A stretch of 64,000 bases of DNA from Clostridiaceae bacterium (GTDB taxonomy: Bacteria > Bacillota > Clostridia > Oscillospirales > Acutalibacteraceae): positions 1 to 64,000 of the forward strand of contig CAJGBV010000012.1 of assembly GCA_904501755.1 (NCBI GenBank). Reading direction: 5' to 3'. The notes under the pieces were generated by a model. The model was not told where the DNA came from. It did not search any database and worked only from the letters and a program-made list of their open reading frames with translations. A program made the position numbers and the translations under genes. Position 1 is the first letter of the stretch; each line of letters starts with the position of its first letter. Shown one piece after another: positions 41,275 to 51,007 of this stretch.

Positions 41275-42945
41275 ATGCAAACACCCATTAAACGAATTTT
41301 ATCCTTAGCCATAATAATAATGATGATATTTTCAGGTTGTAAATCAAAAGCACCTGTTGTTCAGGATACGCCCGAAGCCTCATCTTTGCCTGAAAAAGAA
41401 ATAGTATTTGCTCAGACTTTTAATCCAAATGAAGCCTCCTCTTATGAAAGCGGTGCGATTATGGAGGTTTATCTCACCTCGTCTTTAAACAGCTTATCTG
41501 TCACCGCAATCTTTAACGAAGAAAGCACAACTCTTAGCCTCAATGAAGCTGACCAGACAGATGTTTCTTTTACATATAGCGGAAGCTTTACACTTCCCGA
41601 AGTTAAAGAGGACACAGACCTTGGTGTAATTCAGTTTATTTGCCGAAACGGCGATATAGAACAAAGCTTCCAAAGCTCAAATATAACCGTACTGGCAGAA
41701 GAACAGTCAGAACCGGTAGAAAGCACTACCCCATCCCGTCCCCAAAGCTCCCCGGTAGTAGATAATAGAACTTATATTGCAGAAATGATTTATATGCCTG
41801 CAGAAACCTTTAACGGCGACACTGTAGACGATACCTCCCGTCCATATAACAGCTATCTTCCCGTAGGTACGGTTGACCAGTGCAGCGGTGCTGTTATAGA
41901 AAACAAAAAGGTTGGTAAGAGCTACCGATTATTAAGATGCGGAAAACGTGTTTACGAAAAAAATATCACGGTTTATGAGGGTACTCTTCCCGAAACGAAC
42001 ACACTTTCTCTTGACCGCTTTTCCAGTGAGGGCAAATACACCGTAATGTCCCTGTTTACAGACTGGAAAGCCCCTTTTAATCTCGAACTGAAAAATCAAA
42101 CCTACAAAAACTACAAGAACAACTGGAATGTAGAAACAGCAGATTTCACCTATGTTGAAATCAAGTTTGCTTACTGCAACAATTTTACAGACACCATTGA
42201 AATTCCTGAGGACAATCCATTATTTTCAAGCTGTGAAATAATACCTGATGGAAAGAACACTACTTTAAGGATATATCTGAAAAAACAAGGTGGTTTCTAT
42301 GGCTTTAAAGCAGAATATGATGAATATGACTGCCTTGTACTTAAATTTCTTGAGCCAACAAACATACAGCAAGAGGACAACGAATACGGCTATGCTCTTT
42401 ACGATAAAACCATAGTTATAGACGTAGGCCATGGAGGTCGTGACCCCGGTGCGATAGCTCCCGGAGGCGACTATGAATCACATCTTAATTTAACCCTTGC
42501 AAATCTTATAAAAAATGAGCTTGTTTCAATCGGTGCAAAAGTAATAATGACAAGGTCCGACGACAGCTATCTGTCATCGGACCAAAGAGTAGTTGAGGTA
42601 TATAAACTTGAACCTGATTTTCTTTTATCGGTTCACCGCGACTCACGTAATTCACAAAGCTATTACGGTTTCGAAGCCTTTTACTATAATCCTTTTTCTG
42701 CACCTGCCTCGAAATTCATTCACAACAGAATGGAGGAAACAGGTCTGTACCGCAAAACAAACGGCTCTGCCTGGCACTATTTTTATCTAAACAGAGTGGG
42801 TATATGTCCCTCGGTATTAACCGAAAACGGATTTATTTCCAACTCTGATGATTTAGCTGATATGTATAATTCTGAACATCAGCTTGCCTGTGCCAAAGCT
42901 ACCGTAAAGGGAATTATAGATTACTTTTTGTATCAAATAAAATAG
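41275..42945 (+). CDS. Lipoprotein N-acetylmuramoyl-L-alanine amidase (Amidase_3)
   Basis: 556 residues. The lipobox FSGC puts the lipidated Cys at position 22, so the enzyme is anchored to the outer face of the membrane. A ~350-residue unassigned region contains a Ser/Pro linker (about 142-160) and beta-rich segments (possibly an AMIN-like wall-binding domain near 250-370). The C-terminal Amidase_3 domain (about 378-556) has zinc ligands H386 (VGHGG), E401 (DYESH) and H454 (LSVHRD) and catalytic E517 (LTENGF). It cleaves the bond between muramic acid and the stem peptide. The usual SxHxN is SVHRD here. Its 3' end overlaps the convergent next gene by 13 bases. Confidence 0.9.
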   Translation: MQTPIKRILSLAIIIMMIFSGCKSKAPVVQDTPEASSLPEKEIVFAQTFNPNEASSYESGAIMEVYLTSSLNSLSVTAIFNEESTTLSLNEADQTDVSFTYSGSFTLPEVKEDTDLGVIQFICRNGDIEQSFQSSNITVLAEEQSEPVESTTPSRPQSSPVVDNRTYIAEMIYMPAETFNGDTVDDTSRPYNSYLPVGTVDQCSGAVIENKKVGKSYRLLRCGKRVYEKNITVYEGTLPETNTLSLDRFSSEGKYTVMSLFTDWKAPFNLELKNQTYKNYKNNWNVETADFTYVEIKFAYCNNFTDTIEIPEDNPLFSSCEIIPDGKNTTLRIYLKKQGGFYGFKAEYDEYDCLVLKFLEPTNIQQEDNEYGYALYDKTIVIDVGHGGRDPGAIAPGGDYESHLNLTLANLIKNELVSIGAKVIMTRSDDSYLSSDQRVVEVYKLEPDFLLSVHRDSRNSQSYYGFEAFYYNPFSAPASKFIHNRMEETGLYRKTNGSAWHYFYLNRVGICPSVLTENGFISNSDDLADMYNSEHQLACAKATVKGIIDYFLYQIK

Positions 42946-43871
42946 GTATCAACAAAATATTTGCCTATCTTACCAAGCATTATAACCGCATCATTCCAAA
43001 GAGGTTTCGGGAAATACATCCACGCTCTTGCAACCTCAAAATTAAGGGTACCGCTATACTGAGAAGCATTAAGCTCGGTCATTATCATTTCCCAGTCAAC
43101 CGCACCGAGAGTAAAAGGCATTGCATGGTTGTCATTTATTCCATCAACCTCATGAAGATGAAGAACCTTAAGTTTTTTACCTAAAGTTTTTATAGCAAAC
43201 CTTATATTACCGCTTGTAAGCACCATATGTCCCGTATCAAGACAAAAGGCATATAAGTCTTTACCTGCCCTTTTATTAAGCTCATCAATATAGCGGTTTA
43301 CCTCATCAAAATCATTACAGGTAGACTCGAAAATTTTGTTTTTATACTGCACCCACATATTTTCAAGACAGCAAACAACATTATGTTTTTTAAGGTCATC
43401 AATAAACTGACTGTAAAATTCTATGTTCATATCAAAAATTTCTTTTTTTGTCATTGTACTACCATAAGGTGGGGTTATCGGATGTACAACAATATAGTGA
43501 CAGTTAAGATAACCTGCTGCGGCAATGCTTCTTTTTATACACTTAATCATATATTCATTGATTCCGTCTTCTCTGCCGAAAACATAAGACGGAAAAGGAG
43601 CATGGCTCTGCCCTATGGCAATACCGTTTTTTTCCGCCTCATCCTTTATGCCTTTTAAATAATCATAAAACTCTTCTTCGGGCAATTCATAAAATTCGCT
43701 CTTAAGCCAAGGTTTTCCTTGTTTTGCATAAACACTTCCGCCATTGGCGTAAAATATATTATCAAAATTAAGGTCAATAGCACCAAAACCTGCTTTTTTA
43801 AGAAGAGGAAAATTCTTTTCTGCTGATTCTTTATCTATAATAAGATTTGCTGTGGACACACTGTATATCAT
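42933..43871 (-). CDS. TIM-barrel sugar phosphate isomerase/epimerase-like protein
   Basis: 312 residues from ATG 43871 (GGAGGTG upstream); the ORF extends 18 codons further without a ribosome site. AP-endonuclease-2-like TIM barrel: KKAGFGAIDLNFDN, GQSHAPFP, YIVVHPITPPYGS, VVCCLENMWVQY, YAFCLDTGHMVLTSGN, LKVLHLHEVDGINDNHAMPF, LNFEVARAW. The Glu, Asp and His residues at strand ends match the metal ligands of this superfamily. The substrate is unknown. It is convergent with the amidase gene (13-base overlap of the 3' ends) and appears monocistronic. Confidence 0.85.
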   Translation of the reverse strand: MIYSVSTANLIIDKESAEKNFPLLKKAGFGAIDLNFDNIFYANGGSVYAKQGKPWLKSEFYELPEEEFYDYLKGIKDEAEKNGIAIGQSHAPFPSYVFGREDGINEYMIKCIKRSIAAAGYLNCHYIVVHPITPPYGSTMTKKEIFDMNIEFYSQFIDDLKKHNVVCCLENMWVQYKNKIFESTCNDFDEVNRYIDELNKRAGKDLYAFCLDTGHMVLTSGNIRFAIKTLGKKLKVLHLHEVDGINDNHAMPFTLGAVDWEMIMTELNASQYSGTLNFEVARAWMYFPKPLWNDAVIMLGKIGKYFVDTYFI

Positions 43872-44002
43872 GGTACGCACCTCCGTATTTTTCTTCATTT
43901 TACCCTTAACAGATTTATTTTTCAAGTAAAATTAACAAATTGTTGCAATAAAAAACACAAAACATTAACATTTGGTAGCATATAATATATATGGTGACTT
44001 AT

Positions 44003-45532
44003 ATGAAAGAGCGCAAACGCGGTATACGAATTAAATCACGAGTAATACTTACAGTCCTTGGTCTTATTCTGGCATTGGCTTCTATTCTTGTTGGCGTTAT
44101 TGAGCTCCAGCACAACTTTTTGCCTGTTTATTCAATACTTGAGCTTATTGGAATTATTACCGCCATATACATAATAAATAAACGGGATAATCCAAGCTAT
44201 AAAATTGCTTGGATAGTATTCATACTTACTCTTCCTGTTTTCGGACTCGTTGTTTATATGATGTGGGGAGGTCAGAGAACTTTTCCTCATCTAAAAAAAA
44301 GAATGATGGCTTGCTGTGATAAATATGAAAAATATTTAGAGCAAGACCCTGCAATACCGCGTCTGCTTCAGTATGAAAACTCTCCCCAAACAAGACAAGC
44401 ATCCTATCTTTGCAACGAATCCGGCTTTCCTGTTTATAAGGATACATCTGTGGAATATCTTTCCCCCGGCGATAAATTTCTAAAAAGACTTGTTCAGGAG
44501 CTTTTAAAAGCTGAAAAATATATTTACCTTGAATACTTTATAATTGCAGACGGCAAAATGTGGGATGAAATTTTTAAAGTTCTATCACAAAAAGCCAAAG
44601 ACGGCATTGAAGTTAAGGTTATGTTTGACGACTTCGGCTCTATAAAAAGACAATATCGTGACTTTGTTTCAAGAATGGAAGAAAGCGGAATTGAGGTTTC
44701 GATTTTCTGCCCTATAAAGCCGTCACTTAATATAGTAATGAACAACCGAAACCACCGCAAAATTATTGTTATTGACGGAAACATTGCCTTTACCGGCGGT
44801 ATCAATATTGCTGATGAATATATTAATCAGTTCGAGCGTTTCGGATACTGGATGGACTGTGCGGTTATGGTTAAAGGCAAAGCGGTTGATAGCTTTGTTG
44901 TAATGTTCTGTTCAATGTGGGAATACACCACAGGCAAGTCAATAGATATAAAAGATAAGCTTATTAGTCTTCCCGTACAGAAAGAAAGCTATGTAATTCC
45001 CTACTGCGACAGCCCGATGGATACAAAATCAACCGCAGAGGGCATTTATCTGCAGATACTCAATACCGCCCATAAATATGTAGATATAGCCACCCCCTAT
45101 CTTATACTTGACGATAAAATGAAAAACGCTATTATTCTTGCCGCTAAATCAGGGGTAAGAATAAGAATAATAACCCCCTTTATTCCCGACAAGAAATATG
45201 TACATCCTGTTACTCAGTATTACTACAGCGAACTCCTTGAGGCAGGAGTGAAAATTTATGAATATACACCCGGTTTTATCCATTCCAAGCTTTTTATCTC
45301 AGACGACAGTTCTGCTACTGCGGGAACGGTAAATATGGACTATAGAAGCTTTTTCTTCCACTTTGAATGTGGTGTATGGTTTACCGATGAAGATACTATC
45401 AAGCCTATGAAATCCCATTTTGAAGAACTTCTGAGCCAATCACAACAAATCAAACAGTCAGATTGGGAAAAACGAGGTGCGTGGATAAAATTCAAACAGT
45501 GGATACTTCATATTTTTTCGCCACTTATGTAA
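44003..45532 (+). CDS. Cardiolipin synthase (phospholipase D superfamily)
   Basis: 509 residues from ATG 44003, with GGTGAC upstream; an ATG 12 bases earlier lacks a ribosome site. Two N-terminal membrane segments (about 15-80) anchor it to the membrane. Two HKD motifs form the active site: H251 (HRKIIVID) and H427 (HSKLFISDD). It condenses two phosphatidylglycerols into cardiolipin. It is monocistronic, followed by a terminator 8 bases after the stop. Confidence 0.93.
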   Translation: MKERKRGIRIKSRVILTVLGLILALASILVGVIELQHNFLPVYSILELIGIITAIYIINKRDNPSYKIAWIVFILTLPVFGLVVYMMWGGQRTFPHLKKRMMACCDKYEKYLEQDPAIPRLLQYENSPQTRQASYLCNESGFPVYKDTSVEYLSPGDKFLKRLVQELLKAEKYIYLEYFIIADGKMWDEIFKVLSQKAKDGIEVKVMFDDFGSIKRQYRDFVSRMEESGIEVSIFCPIKPSLNIVMNNRNHRKIIVIDGNIAFTGGINIADEYINQFERFGYWMDCAVMVKGKAVDSFVVMFCSMWEYTTGKSIDIKDKLISLPVQKESYVIPYCDSPMDTKSTAEGIYLQILNTAHKYVDIATPYLILDDKMKNAIILAAKSGVRIRIITPFIPDKKYVHPVTQYYYSELLEAGVKIYEYTPGFIHSKLFISDDSSATAGTVNMDYRSFFFHFECGVWFTDEDTIKPMKSHFEELLSQSQQIKQSDWEKRGAWIKFKQWILHIFSPLM

Positions 45533-45539
45533 ATTTTTA

Positions 45540-45572
45540 CGACCGTTACATTAAGTTAACGGTCGCTTTTTT
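45540..45572 (+). terminator. Intrinsic terminator after cardiolipin synthase
   Basis: Stem CGACCGTTA (45540-45548) / TAACGGTCG (45557-45565) followed by CTTTTTT. Confidence 0.85.
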
Positions 45573-45669
45573 GTGCATTTTGCCTTATTTTTTTATTCTT
45601 TTACGCTTTTTTTAAAGAATTTTATTTAAATTGCATAAAAAACAACCTATTTTACAGTTATAATAACTA

Positions 45670-45698
45670 TTGCATTTTCACCTTAAATAGAGTAATAT
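45670..45698 (+). promoter_or_regulatory. Probable promoter of the glycogen phosphorylase operon
   Basis: TTGCAT (45670-45675), 17-base spacer, TAATAT (45693-45698). The rest of the 230-base gap upstream of the gene is AT-rich with no other clear structure. Confidence 0.45.
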
Positions 45699-45762
45699 AA
45701 TATTAAGAAAAAATGGCATACTATAAATATACATTAATTATGACGAAAGGACGATGTCGGTT

Positions 45763-48165
45763 ATGAGTCAATACAACTCTAAAACACTGGCTGAAATGAT
45801 TGAAAAAAAATTATCACACAATTTTGGTGTTACTCCTACACAAGCATCTGACGAGTTATTCTATAAAGCCTGTGCCTTGGTTCTACGCGATATTATGAGT
45901 GAAAAGAGAACAAAGTTTAAAGAAGAAACCAAAAAGCAACAAGCAAAAACCGTTTATTATCTGAGTATGGAATTTCTTATGGGTCGTTCCTTTAAGAATA
46001 CTCTTTTTAATCTCGACCTTACAGATGAGATGAGAAAGGCTCTTTCTAAATTCAAGGTAAAGCTGGATGCACTTTTTAAATTAGAGCCTGATGCAGGACT
46101 TGGCAACGGAGGTCTGGGAAGACTTGCCGCCTGTTTCCTTGATGGTCTTTCTACAGGCGGTTATCCCGCTATGGGATACTGCATAAGATACGAATACGGC
46201 ATTTTCCGTCAGAAAATCGTAGAGGGTTGGCAGACCGAAATGCCTGATTTCTGGCTCCCCGGCGGTGAAATATGGTTAGAACCCCGCCCCGCTTCTGCAG
46301 TGGATGTTCATTTCGACGGCAAAATAAAAGAGAGTTGGGATAATCACTTCCATCACGTAGAGCACGTTGATTATACCACCGTTCACGCTATGCCCTATGA
46401 CCTTATGGTTGCAGGTAAGGACGGCAAAACCGTCAATGCGTTAAGGCTTTGGAGTGCCGAGTGTCAGGATATTAATATGTCAGCCTTTAATCAGGGAGAT
46501 TACGTTCGTGCGATGGAGCAAAAGGCTATGGCAGAGGTTATCAGCAAGGTGCTATATCCTGAAGATAATCATGCCGAGGGTAAATCCCTTCGTCTTCGTC
46601 AGCAGTATTTCCTTGTTTCTGCATCTATTCAGGATATACTCAATCGTCATCTTCGCACCTATAATACCCTTGATAATCTTGCTGAAAAGGTAGCTATCCA
46701 CATCAACGATACTCACCCTGCCCTTACCGTACCCGAGCTTATGAGATTTTTGCTTGACGAATGTGGCTATGACTGGGATAAGGCGTGGAAAATTGTTCAG
46801 GGAACAGTTGCTTACACCAATCACACTATAATGAAAGAGGCTCTTGAGTGTTGGCAGGAGGATATGTTCCGTCACAGACTTCCCCGAATTTATCAGATTG
46901 TTAAAGAAATTGACAACCGCTTCCGTTTGCACATCTGGGAAGAAACAGGAGATAGCCGACTTGTTGAAGATACCGCCGTTATTTCAGGTGGCGTTATAAG
47001 AATGGCAAATCTAAGCGTTGTAGCCTCTCACAAGGTTAACGGCGTTTCCCGTCTGCACAGCAACATTCTCACCGATTCCCTGTTTAACGATTATTATATG
47101 CTTACACCTAAGAAGTTCACCAACGTTACCAATGGTATTGCCCACAGAAGATGGCTATGTCAAGCAAACCCCCTGCTCACCTCTTATCTTACCGAACTTA
47201 TCGGTGACGGATTTGTTAAAGATGCGTCACAACTTTCTGAGCTTATGAAGTTTGCCGATGATAAGACCGTTCTTAATAAACTTGGTGAAATCAAACACAG
47301 CAATAAGGTTCGTCTTTCAAATTATGTTAAGGAAAATATAGGCACTTCTTTAGACCCCGAGTCCATTTTTGATATGCAGGTTAAACGTCTGCACGAATAT
47401 AAACGCCAACACCTTAATGCACTTCATATCATTTCTGATTACCTGTATCTTAAAAACAATCCTAATGCAGAGTTTACACCTAAAACCTATATTTTCGGTG
47501 CAAAGGCTGCCCCCGGTTATCTTCTTGCAAAGCAGATTATCAGTTTAATCTGCCGTCTTGCAAAAGAAATCGAAAACGACAGAACTGTTAATGATAAACT
47601 TAAGGTCTTGTTCCTCGAGGATTATAAGGTAACTTTAGCTGAGCTTATGATTCCTGCCGCAGAAATCAGTGAACAGATTTCTCTTGCTTCTACAGAAGCC
47701 AGCGGTACGGGTAACATGAAGTTTATGATGAATGGTGCTGTTACCCTTGGAACCGAGGACGGCGCTAATGTTGAAATTCACGAAGCCGTGGGCGACGATA
47801 ACATTATCATTTTCGGTATGCACACACCTGAGGTTTTAGCTCTTCAAAAGCAAGGCTACAGTCCATTCCAGTATTATGCCAACAACGAAAAGCTTAAAGA
47901 AGCTTTAAGCTTTATTGAAAAAGGAATAGGCGGACAACAATTTGATAATATATTCAAGACCATTACAAATGTAGATACCTATATGGCTCTTGCAGACTTC
48001 AATGACTACTGTAACGCTCAAAACAAGGCCTCTGCTCTTTATAATGATAAAGATAAGTGGAACAGAATGTCACTTGTTAACATTGCAAACTCAGGAATTT
48101 TTGCAGCCGACCGTTCCATTGATGACTATGCAAAGAATATATGGAACATTAAACCAATTAAGTAA
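45763..48165 (+). CDS. glgP: Glycogen/starch/alpha-glucan phosphorylase
   Basis: 800 residues from ATG 45763; an in-frame ATG at 45754 is too close to AAAGGA and the choice is not certain. It phosphorolyses alpha-1,4-glucan to glucose 1-phosphate. GT35 signatures are YLSMEFLMGRSF near residue 65, GLGNGGLGRLAACFLD near residue 110, NDTHPALTVPELMRF, VQVKRLHEYKRQ-like MQVKRLHEYKRQHLN, and EASGTGNMKFMMNGA with the PLP lysine near residue 650. It is followed after 11 bases by a GH13 enzyme; together they would degrade glycogen or maltodextrin. Confidence 0.96.
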   Translation: MSQYNSKTLAEMIEKKLSHNFGVTPTQASDELFYKACALVLRDIMSEKRTKFKEETKKQQAKTVYYLSMEFLMGRSFKNTLFNLDLTDEMRKALSKFKVKLDALFKLEPDAGLGNGGLGRLAACFLDGLSTGGYPAMGYCIRYEYGIFRQKIVEGWQTEMPDFWLPGGEIWLEPRPASAVDVHFDGKIKESWDNHFHHVEHVDYTTVHAMPYDLMVAGKDGKTVNALRLWSAECQDINMSAFNQGDYVRAMEQKAMAEVISKVLYPEDNHAEGKSLRLRQQYFLVSASIQDILNRHLRTYNTLDNLAEKVAIHINDTHPALTVPELMRFLLDECGYDWDKAWKIVQGTVAYTNHTIMKEALECWQEDMFRHRLPRIYQIVKEIDNRFRLHIWEETGDSRLVEDTAVISGGVIRMANLSVVASHKVNGVSRLHSNILTDSLFNDYYMLTPKKFTNVTNGIAHRRWLCQANPLLTSYLTELIGDGFVKDASQLSELMKFADDKTVLNKLGEIKHSNKVRLSNYVKENIGTSLDPESIFDMQVKRLHEYKRQHLNALHIISDYLYLKNNPNAEFTPKTYIFGAKAAPGYLLAKQIISLICRLAKEIENDRTVNDKLKVLFLEDYKVTLAELMIPAAEISEQISLASTEASGTGNMKFMMNGAVTLGTEDGANVEIHEAVGDDNIIIFGMHTPEVLALQKQGYSPFQYYANNEKLKEALSFIEKGIGGQQFDNIFKTITNVDTYMALADFNDYCNAQNKASALYNDKDKWNRMSLVNIANSGIFAADRSIDDYAKNIWNIKPIK

Positions 48166-48176
48166 GGAACCCGTAT

Positions 48177-50045
48177 ATGCAGTATTATCCTTTTGATTCG
48201 CGAAGCAGTCTTTATAAATCACATTACGGTGCGATAGCCTCAGATACTCCTCTGAGGCTTCGTGTCCTCTTGCATAAGGAAGCAAGGGTACATAACGTAT
48301 GGTTGTGTATAAAAAATGACACTTCCGACAGTATCTGCGAATACCCCCTTACGCCTGATACTTGGCTTGAGGATTATCGTTTTTACCAAATCACCCTCCC
48401 TTTTAACGAAGGGCTTTATTGGTATAATTTCAGATACGCAAGCGATTACGGTGAATTTAAAATAACAAAGTCTGAACATTCTCTGGGAATTGTTTCTCAA
48501 GATAATGCTATGTGGCAGTTAACAGTATATGACAAAGAATATAAGACTCCCGACTGGCTTAAGGGCGGTATAATTTATCAGATATTCCCTGACCGTTTTT
48601 ATAAAAGCGAAAATCCAAAAACTCGGGTACCTGCCGACCGCTTTATTCAAGAGGACTGGGAGGCTCTTCCTGAACACAGGCAATCTGATAATATTAAATA
48701 TCTCGGCAACGATTATTTCGGTGGTGATATTCAGGGAATAATAGAAAAGCTCGATTACATTGCCTCTCTTGGTGTTTCGGCAATATATCTTAACCCTATA
48801 TTTGAAGCTCACAGTAACCACCGATATAATACAGCAGATTATATGAAAATCGACTGTTTACTTGGGGATGAAGAAGACCTTAAAGAGTTATGTAAAAAAG
48901 CTGAAAGCTACGGTATTTCGGTTATTCTTGACGGTGTGTTCTCTCATACCGGAGATGACAGTGTTTATTTTAATAAACGCAACAGGTACAACTGTCTTGG
49001 AGCTTATAACAGTCAAAACAGTGAGTTTTCAACCTGGTACACCTTTAAAAGTTTTCCCGATTCGTACAATAGCTGGTGGGGTATCACTACGCTTCCCGAA
49101 ACAAATGAAAACGACAGTTCTTTCACCGAGTTTATAACAGGCAAAAACGGTGTACTTCGTCACTGGATAAGGGCAGGAATAAAGGGTTGGCGTCTTGATG
49201 TAGCAGATGAACTTCCCGATAAATTTCTTGACAACATAAGAAAAGCTATAAAAACCGAAAACCCTGATGCTTATTTATTAGGCGAGGTCTGGGAGGATGC
49301 TACCAATAAAGTAAGTCACGGAGGAAGAAGACGCTTTTTAAGAGGAAAACAACTTGACTCGGTAATGAATTATCCCTTTGCTGAGGCTATAATAGAGTTT
49401 TTAAACGGCGAGTCCTCAAGAAAACTTATTGATGCTGTTTTAGATATTACCGAAAACTACCCTCCACAAAGCGTTAATCTCCTTATGAACCATATTGGCA
49501 CACACGATACTATTAGAATTTTAACACGGCTGGGTGCAAACCCCAATTCAAACGGGGACAGACAGTGGCAATCTACACAAAGGCTTGATGAAAAGCAATA
49601 TGCTCACGCTGTTAAATTCTTAAAGCTTGCCGCTACACTTCAGTATACCTTACCCGGTGTACCCTCTCTTTATTACGGTGACGAAGCAGGTATAGAGGGC
49701 TACGGCGACCCGTTCTGCAGAAAGACATACCCTTGGGGTAAGGAAAACAAAGAGCTTTTAGAGTTTTATAAAATTCTCGGCAAAATCAGGCGAGAAAACA
49801 GTTGCTTTGCAGGTGGCAGATTTATCCCTGTATACGCCAATATGGGACATATAGCCTATATTCGCGAAAGTGAAGATAAAACCAACGCACTGCTTATTGC
49901 AGTAAATCGTTGGTGTGATGATGCTTTTATAGATTTACCTGACGGCTTCCAAAATGCCACCGTTTTATACGGTAACGCACCGGAAAACAATCGGCTTAAA
50001 ATCAGCAGTGAAAACATCTGTATAATTAAATCAGACATTCATTAG
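48177..50045 (+). CDS. GH13 alpha-glycosidase (neopullulanase / cyclomaltodextrinase-like)
   Basis: 622 residues from ATG 48177 with AAGGAA upstream, no signal peptide, so cytoplasmic. An N-terminal beta domain (about 1-125) precedes the barrel that starts with GGIIYQIFPDRFYKS. Catalytic residues: nucleophile D341 (GWRLDVADE), acid/base E370 (LLGEVWED) and transition-state D444 (NHIGTHDT). Conserved region I is ILDGVFSHTG. The pattern SLGVSAIYLNPIFEAHSNHRYNTADY is that of neopullulanase/cyclomaltodextrinase enzymes that attack branched or cyclic maltodextrins. Co-transcription with glgP points to intracellular glycogen or maltodextrin use. The terminator overlaps the stop codon. Confidence 0.92.
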   Translation: MQYYPFDSRSSLYKSHYGAIASDTPLRLRVLLHKEARVHNVWLCIKNDTSDSICEYPLTPDTWLEDYRFYQITLPFNEGLYWYNFRYASDYGEFKITKSEHSLGIVSQDNAMWQLTVYDKEYKTPDWLKGGIIYQIFPDRFYKSENPKTRVPADRFIQEDWEALPEHRQSDNIKYLGNDYFGGDIQGIIEKLDYIASLGVSAIYLNPIFEAHSNHRYNTADYMKIDCLLGDEEDLKELCKKAESYGISVILDGVFSHTGDDSVYFNKRNRYNCLGAYNSQNSEFSTWYTFKSFPDSYNSWWGITTLPETNENDSSFTEFITGKNGVLRHWIRAGIKGWRLDVADELPDKFLDNIRKAIKTENPDAYLLGEVWEDATNKVSHGGRRRFLRGKQLDSVMNYPFAEAIIEFLNGESSRKLIDAVLDITENYPPQSVNLLMNHIGTHDTIRILTRLGANPNSNGDRQWQSTQRLDEKQYAHAVKFLKLAATLQYTLPGVPSLYYGDEAGIEGYGDPFCRKTYPWGKENKELLEFYKILGKIRRENSCFAGGRFIPVYANMGHIAYIRESEDKTNALLIAVNRWCDDAFIDLPDGFQNATVLYGNAPENNRLKISSENICIIKSDIH

Positions 50046-50062
50046 AATGTCTGATTTTTTAG
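50028..50062 (+). terminator. Terminator overlapping the GH13 stop codon
   Basis: Perfect 13-bp stem AAATCAGACATTC (50028-50040) / GAATGTCTGATTT (50045-50057) with loop ATTA and a T-run; the TAG stop (50043-50045) is inside the hairpin. Confidence 0.87.
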
Positions 50063-50063
50063 T

Positions 50064-50879
50064 TTATTTATTTTTTCGCCACATTTGTTTACGATGTTCC
50101 GCAGGGGTCAATCCATATTTCTTTTTGTAACAGGAAATAAAAAACGATATGTTCTTATAGGCACAACAGGCAGATATATCGGCTACCGTCATATTAGTGC
50201 TGAGCAAAAGATTTCTTGCATGATCAAGTCGCAAATATATTACATAATCAATAGGAGATACTCCAAATTTATTTTTAAACAATCTGCTTAAATAAGTTTT
50301 ATCAAGATGGACAAACTGAGAAAGCTGATTTAAGGTTATTGTTTTTAAAAAATTTTCGTTTATATATTTATATATTCTGTCAACCGACAGTTCAGTATCT
50401 GTCTGTTTTTCGATTTTTTGTCTTAAAACTTGAGTATTTAAAAGAAACAGAATTTGTTTTGCAACATTCTTTGAATATTCACTGCTCAAATCGGTCTGCT
50501 GAGATAATTCTGTAAAAAGCAGGTCAAATTCATTTATACAATCAGGTGATATTATATCAGGAAGAAAAGCTACAATACTATCGTTGCAAATTGGTTGCAT
50601 AGGATTTACAGCATTACGGCTGTACTGATTGGATAGCTCTTTCCCCGAAAAATCAAGGGTTAATAAATAGCAATCGTAATCACCAAAGCTATATACTTCT
50701 TGCCCGGGTCTACGAAAACAAATATCCCCTGCCTTCACCTTACATTCACGCTTATCAATATTTATAATTCGTTCCCCTTTAATATGAAAATCAAGTTCAT
50801 AGTCAGTAACAATACGCTTAATTATAGATTTTGCAGACGGAGCAATAAATCTTCTGCATTCAAGAACATTAATATCCAT
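50064..50879 (-). CDS. AraC-family regulator (divergent from isomerase-glycosidase operon)
   Basis: 271 residues from ATG 50879 with GAGGTG 6 bases upstream. The N-terminal ~150 residues are a cupin-type AraC ligand-binding domain (CKVKAGDICFRRPGQEVYSFG, LLTLDFSG). The C-terminal ~100 residues carry two helix-turn-helix units (ITLNQLSQFVHLDKTYLSRLF, MTVADISACCAYKNISFFISCY). It is divergent from the operon at 51008 and the shared 128-base region contains an imperfect inverted repeat overlapping the operon's -35 box, so it probably activates that operon in response to a sugar. Confidence 0.87.
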   Translation of the reverse strand: MDINVLECRRFIAPSAKSIIKRIVTDYELDFHIKGERIINIDKRECKVKAGDICFRRPGQEVYSFGDYDCYLLTLDFSGKELSNQYSRNAVNPMQPICNDSIVAFLPDIISPDCINEFDLLFTELSQQTDLSSEYSKNVAKQILFLLNTQVLRQKIEKQTDTELSVDRIYKYINENFLKTITLNQLSQFVHLDKTYLSRLFKNKFGVSPIDYVIYLRLDHARNLLLSTNMTVADISACCAYKNISFFISCYKKKYGLTPAEHRKQMWRKNK

Positions 50880-50943
50880 CTTTTTCACCTCTTTAAGAGT
50901 TTAACACAATTTCTTAAAAAAGTCAAAATACTGTTATTAATTG

Positions 50944-50985
50944 TCATAATAATCGCTTGTTATGATTTTAGTTGTATGTTTTAAT
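50944..50985 (+). promoter_or_regulatory. Promoter and likely AraC-type operator of the isomerase-glycosidase operon
   Basis: Imperfect inverted repeat TCATAATAA (50944-50952) / TTGTTATGA (50957-50965), one mismatch. It overlaps the -35 TTGTTA (50957-50962); a 17-base spacer leads to TTTAAT (50980-50985). An operator abutting a weak -35 box is the usual layout for activation by AraC proteins. Confidence 0.55.
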
Positions 50986-51007
50986 AGCATTATAGAGGTG
51001 ATATAAA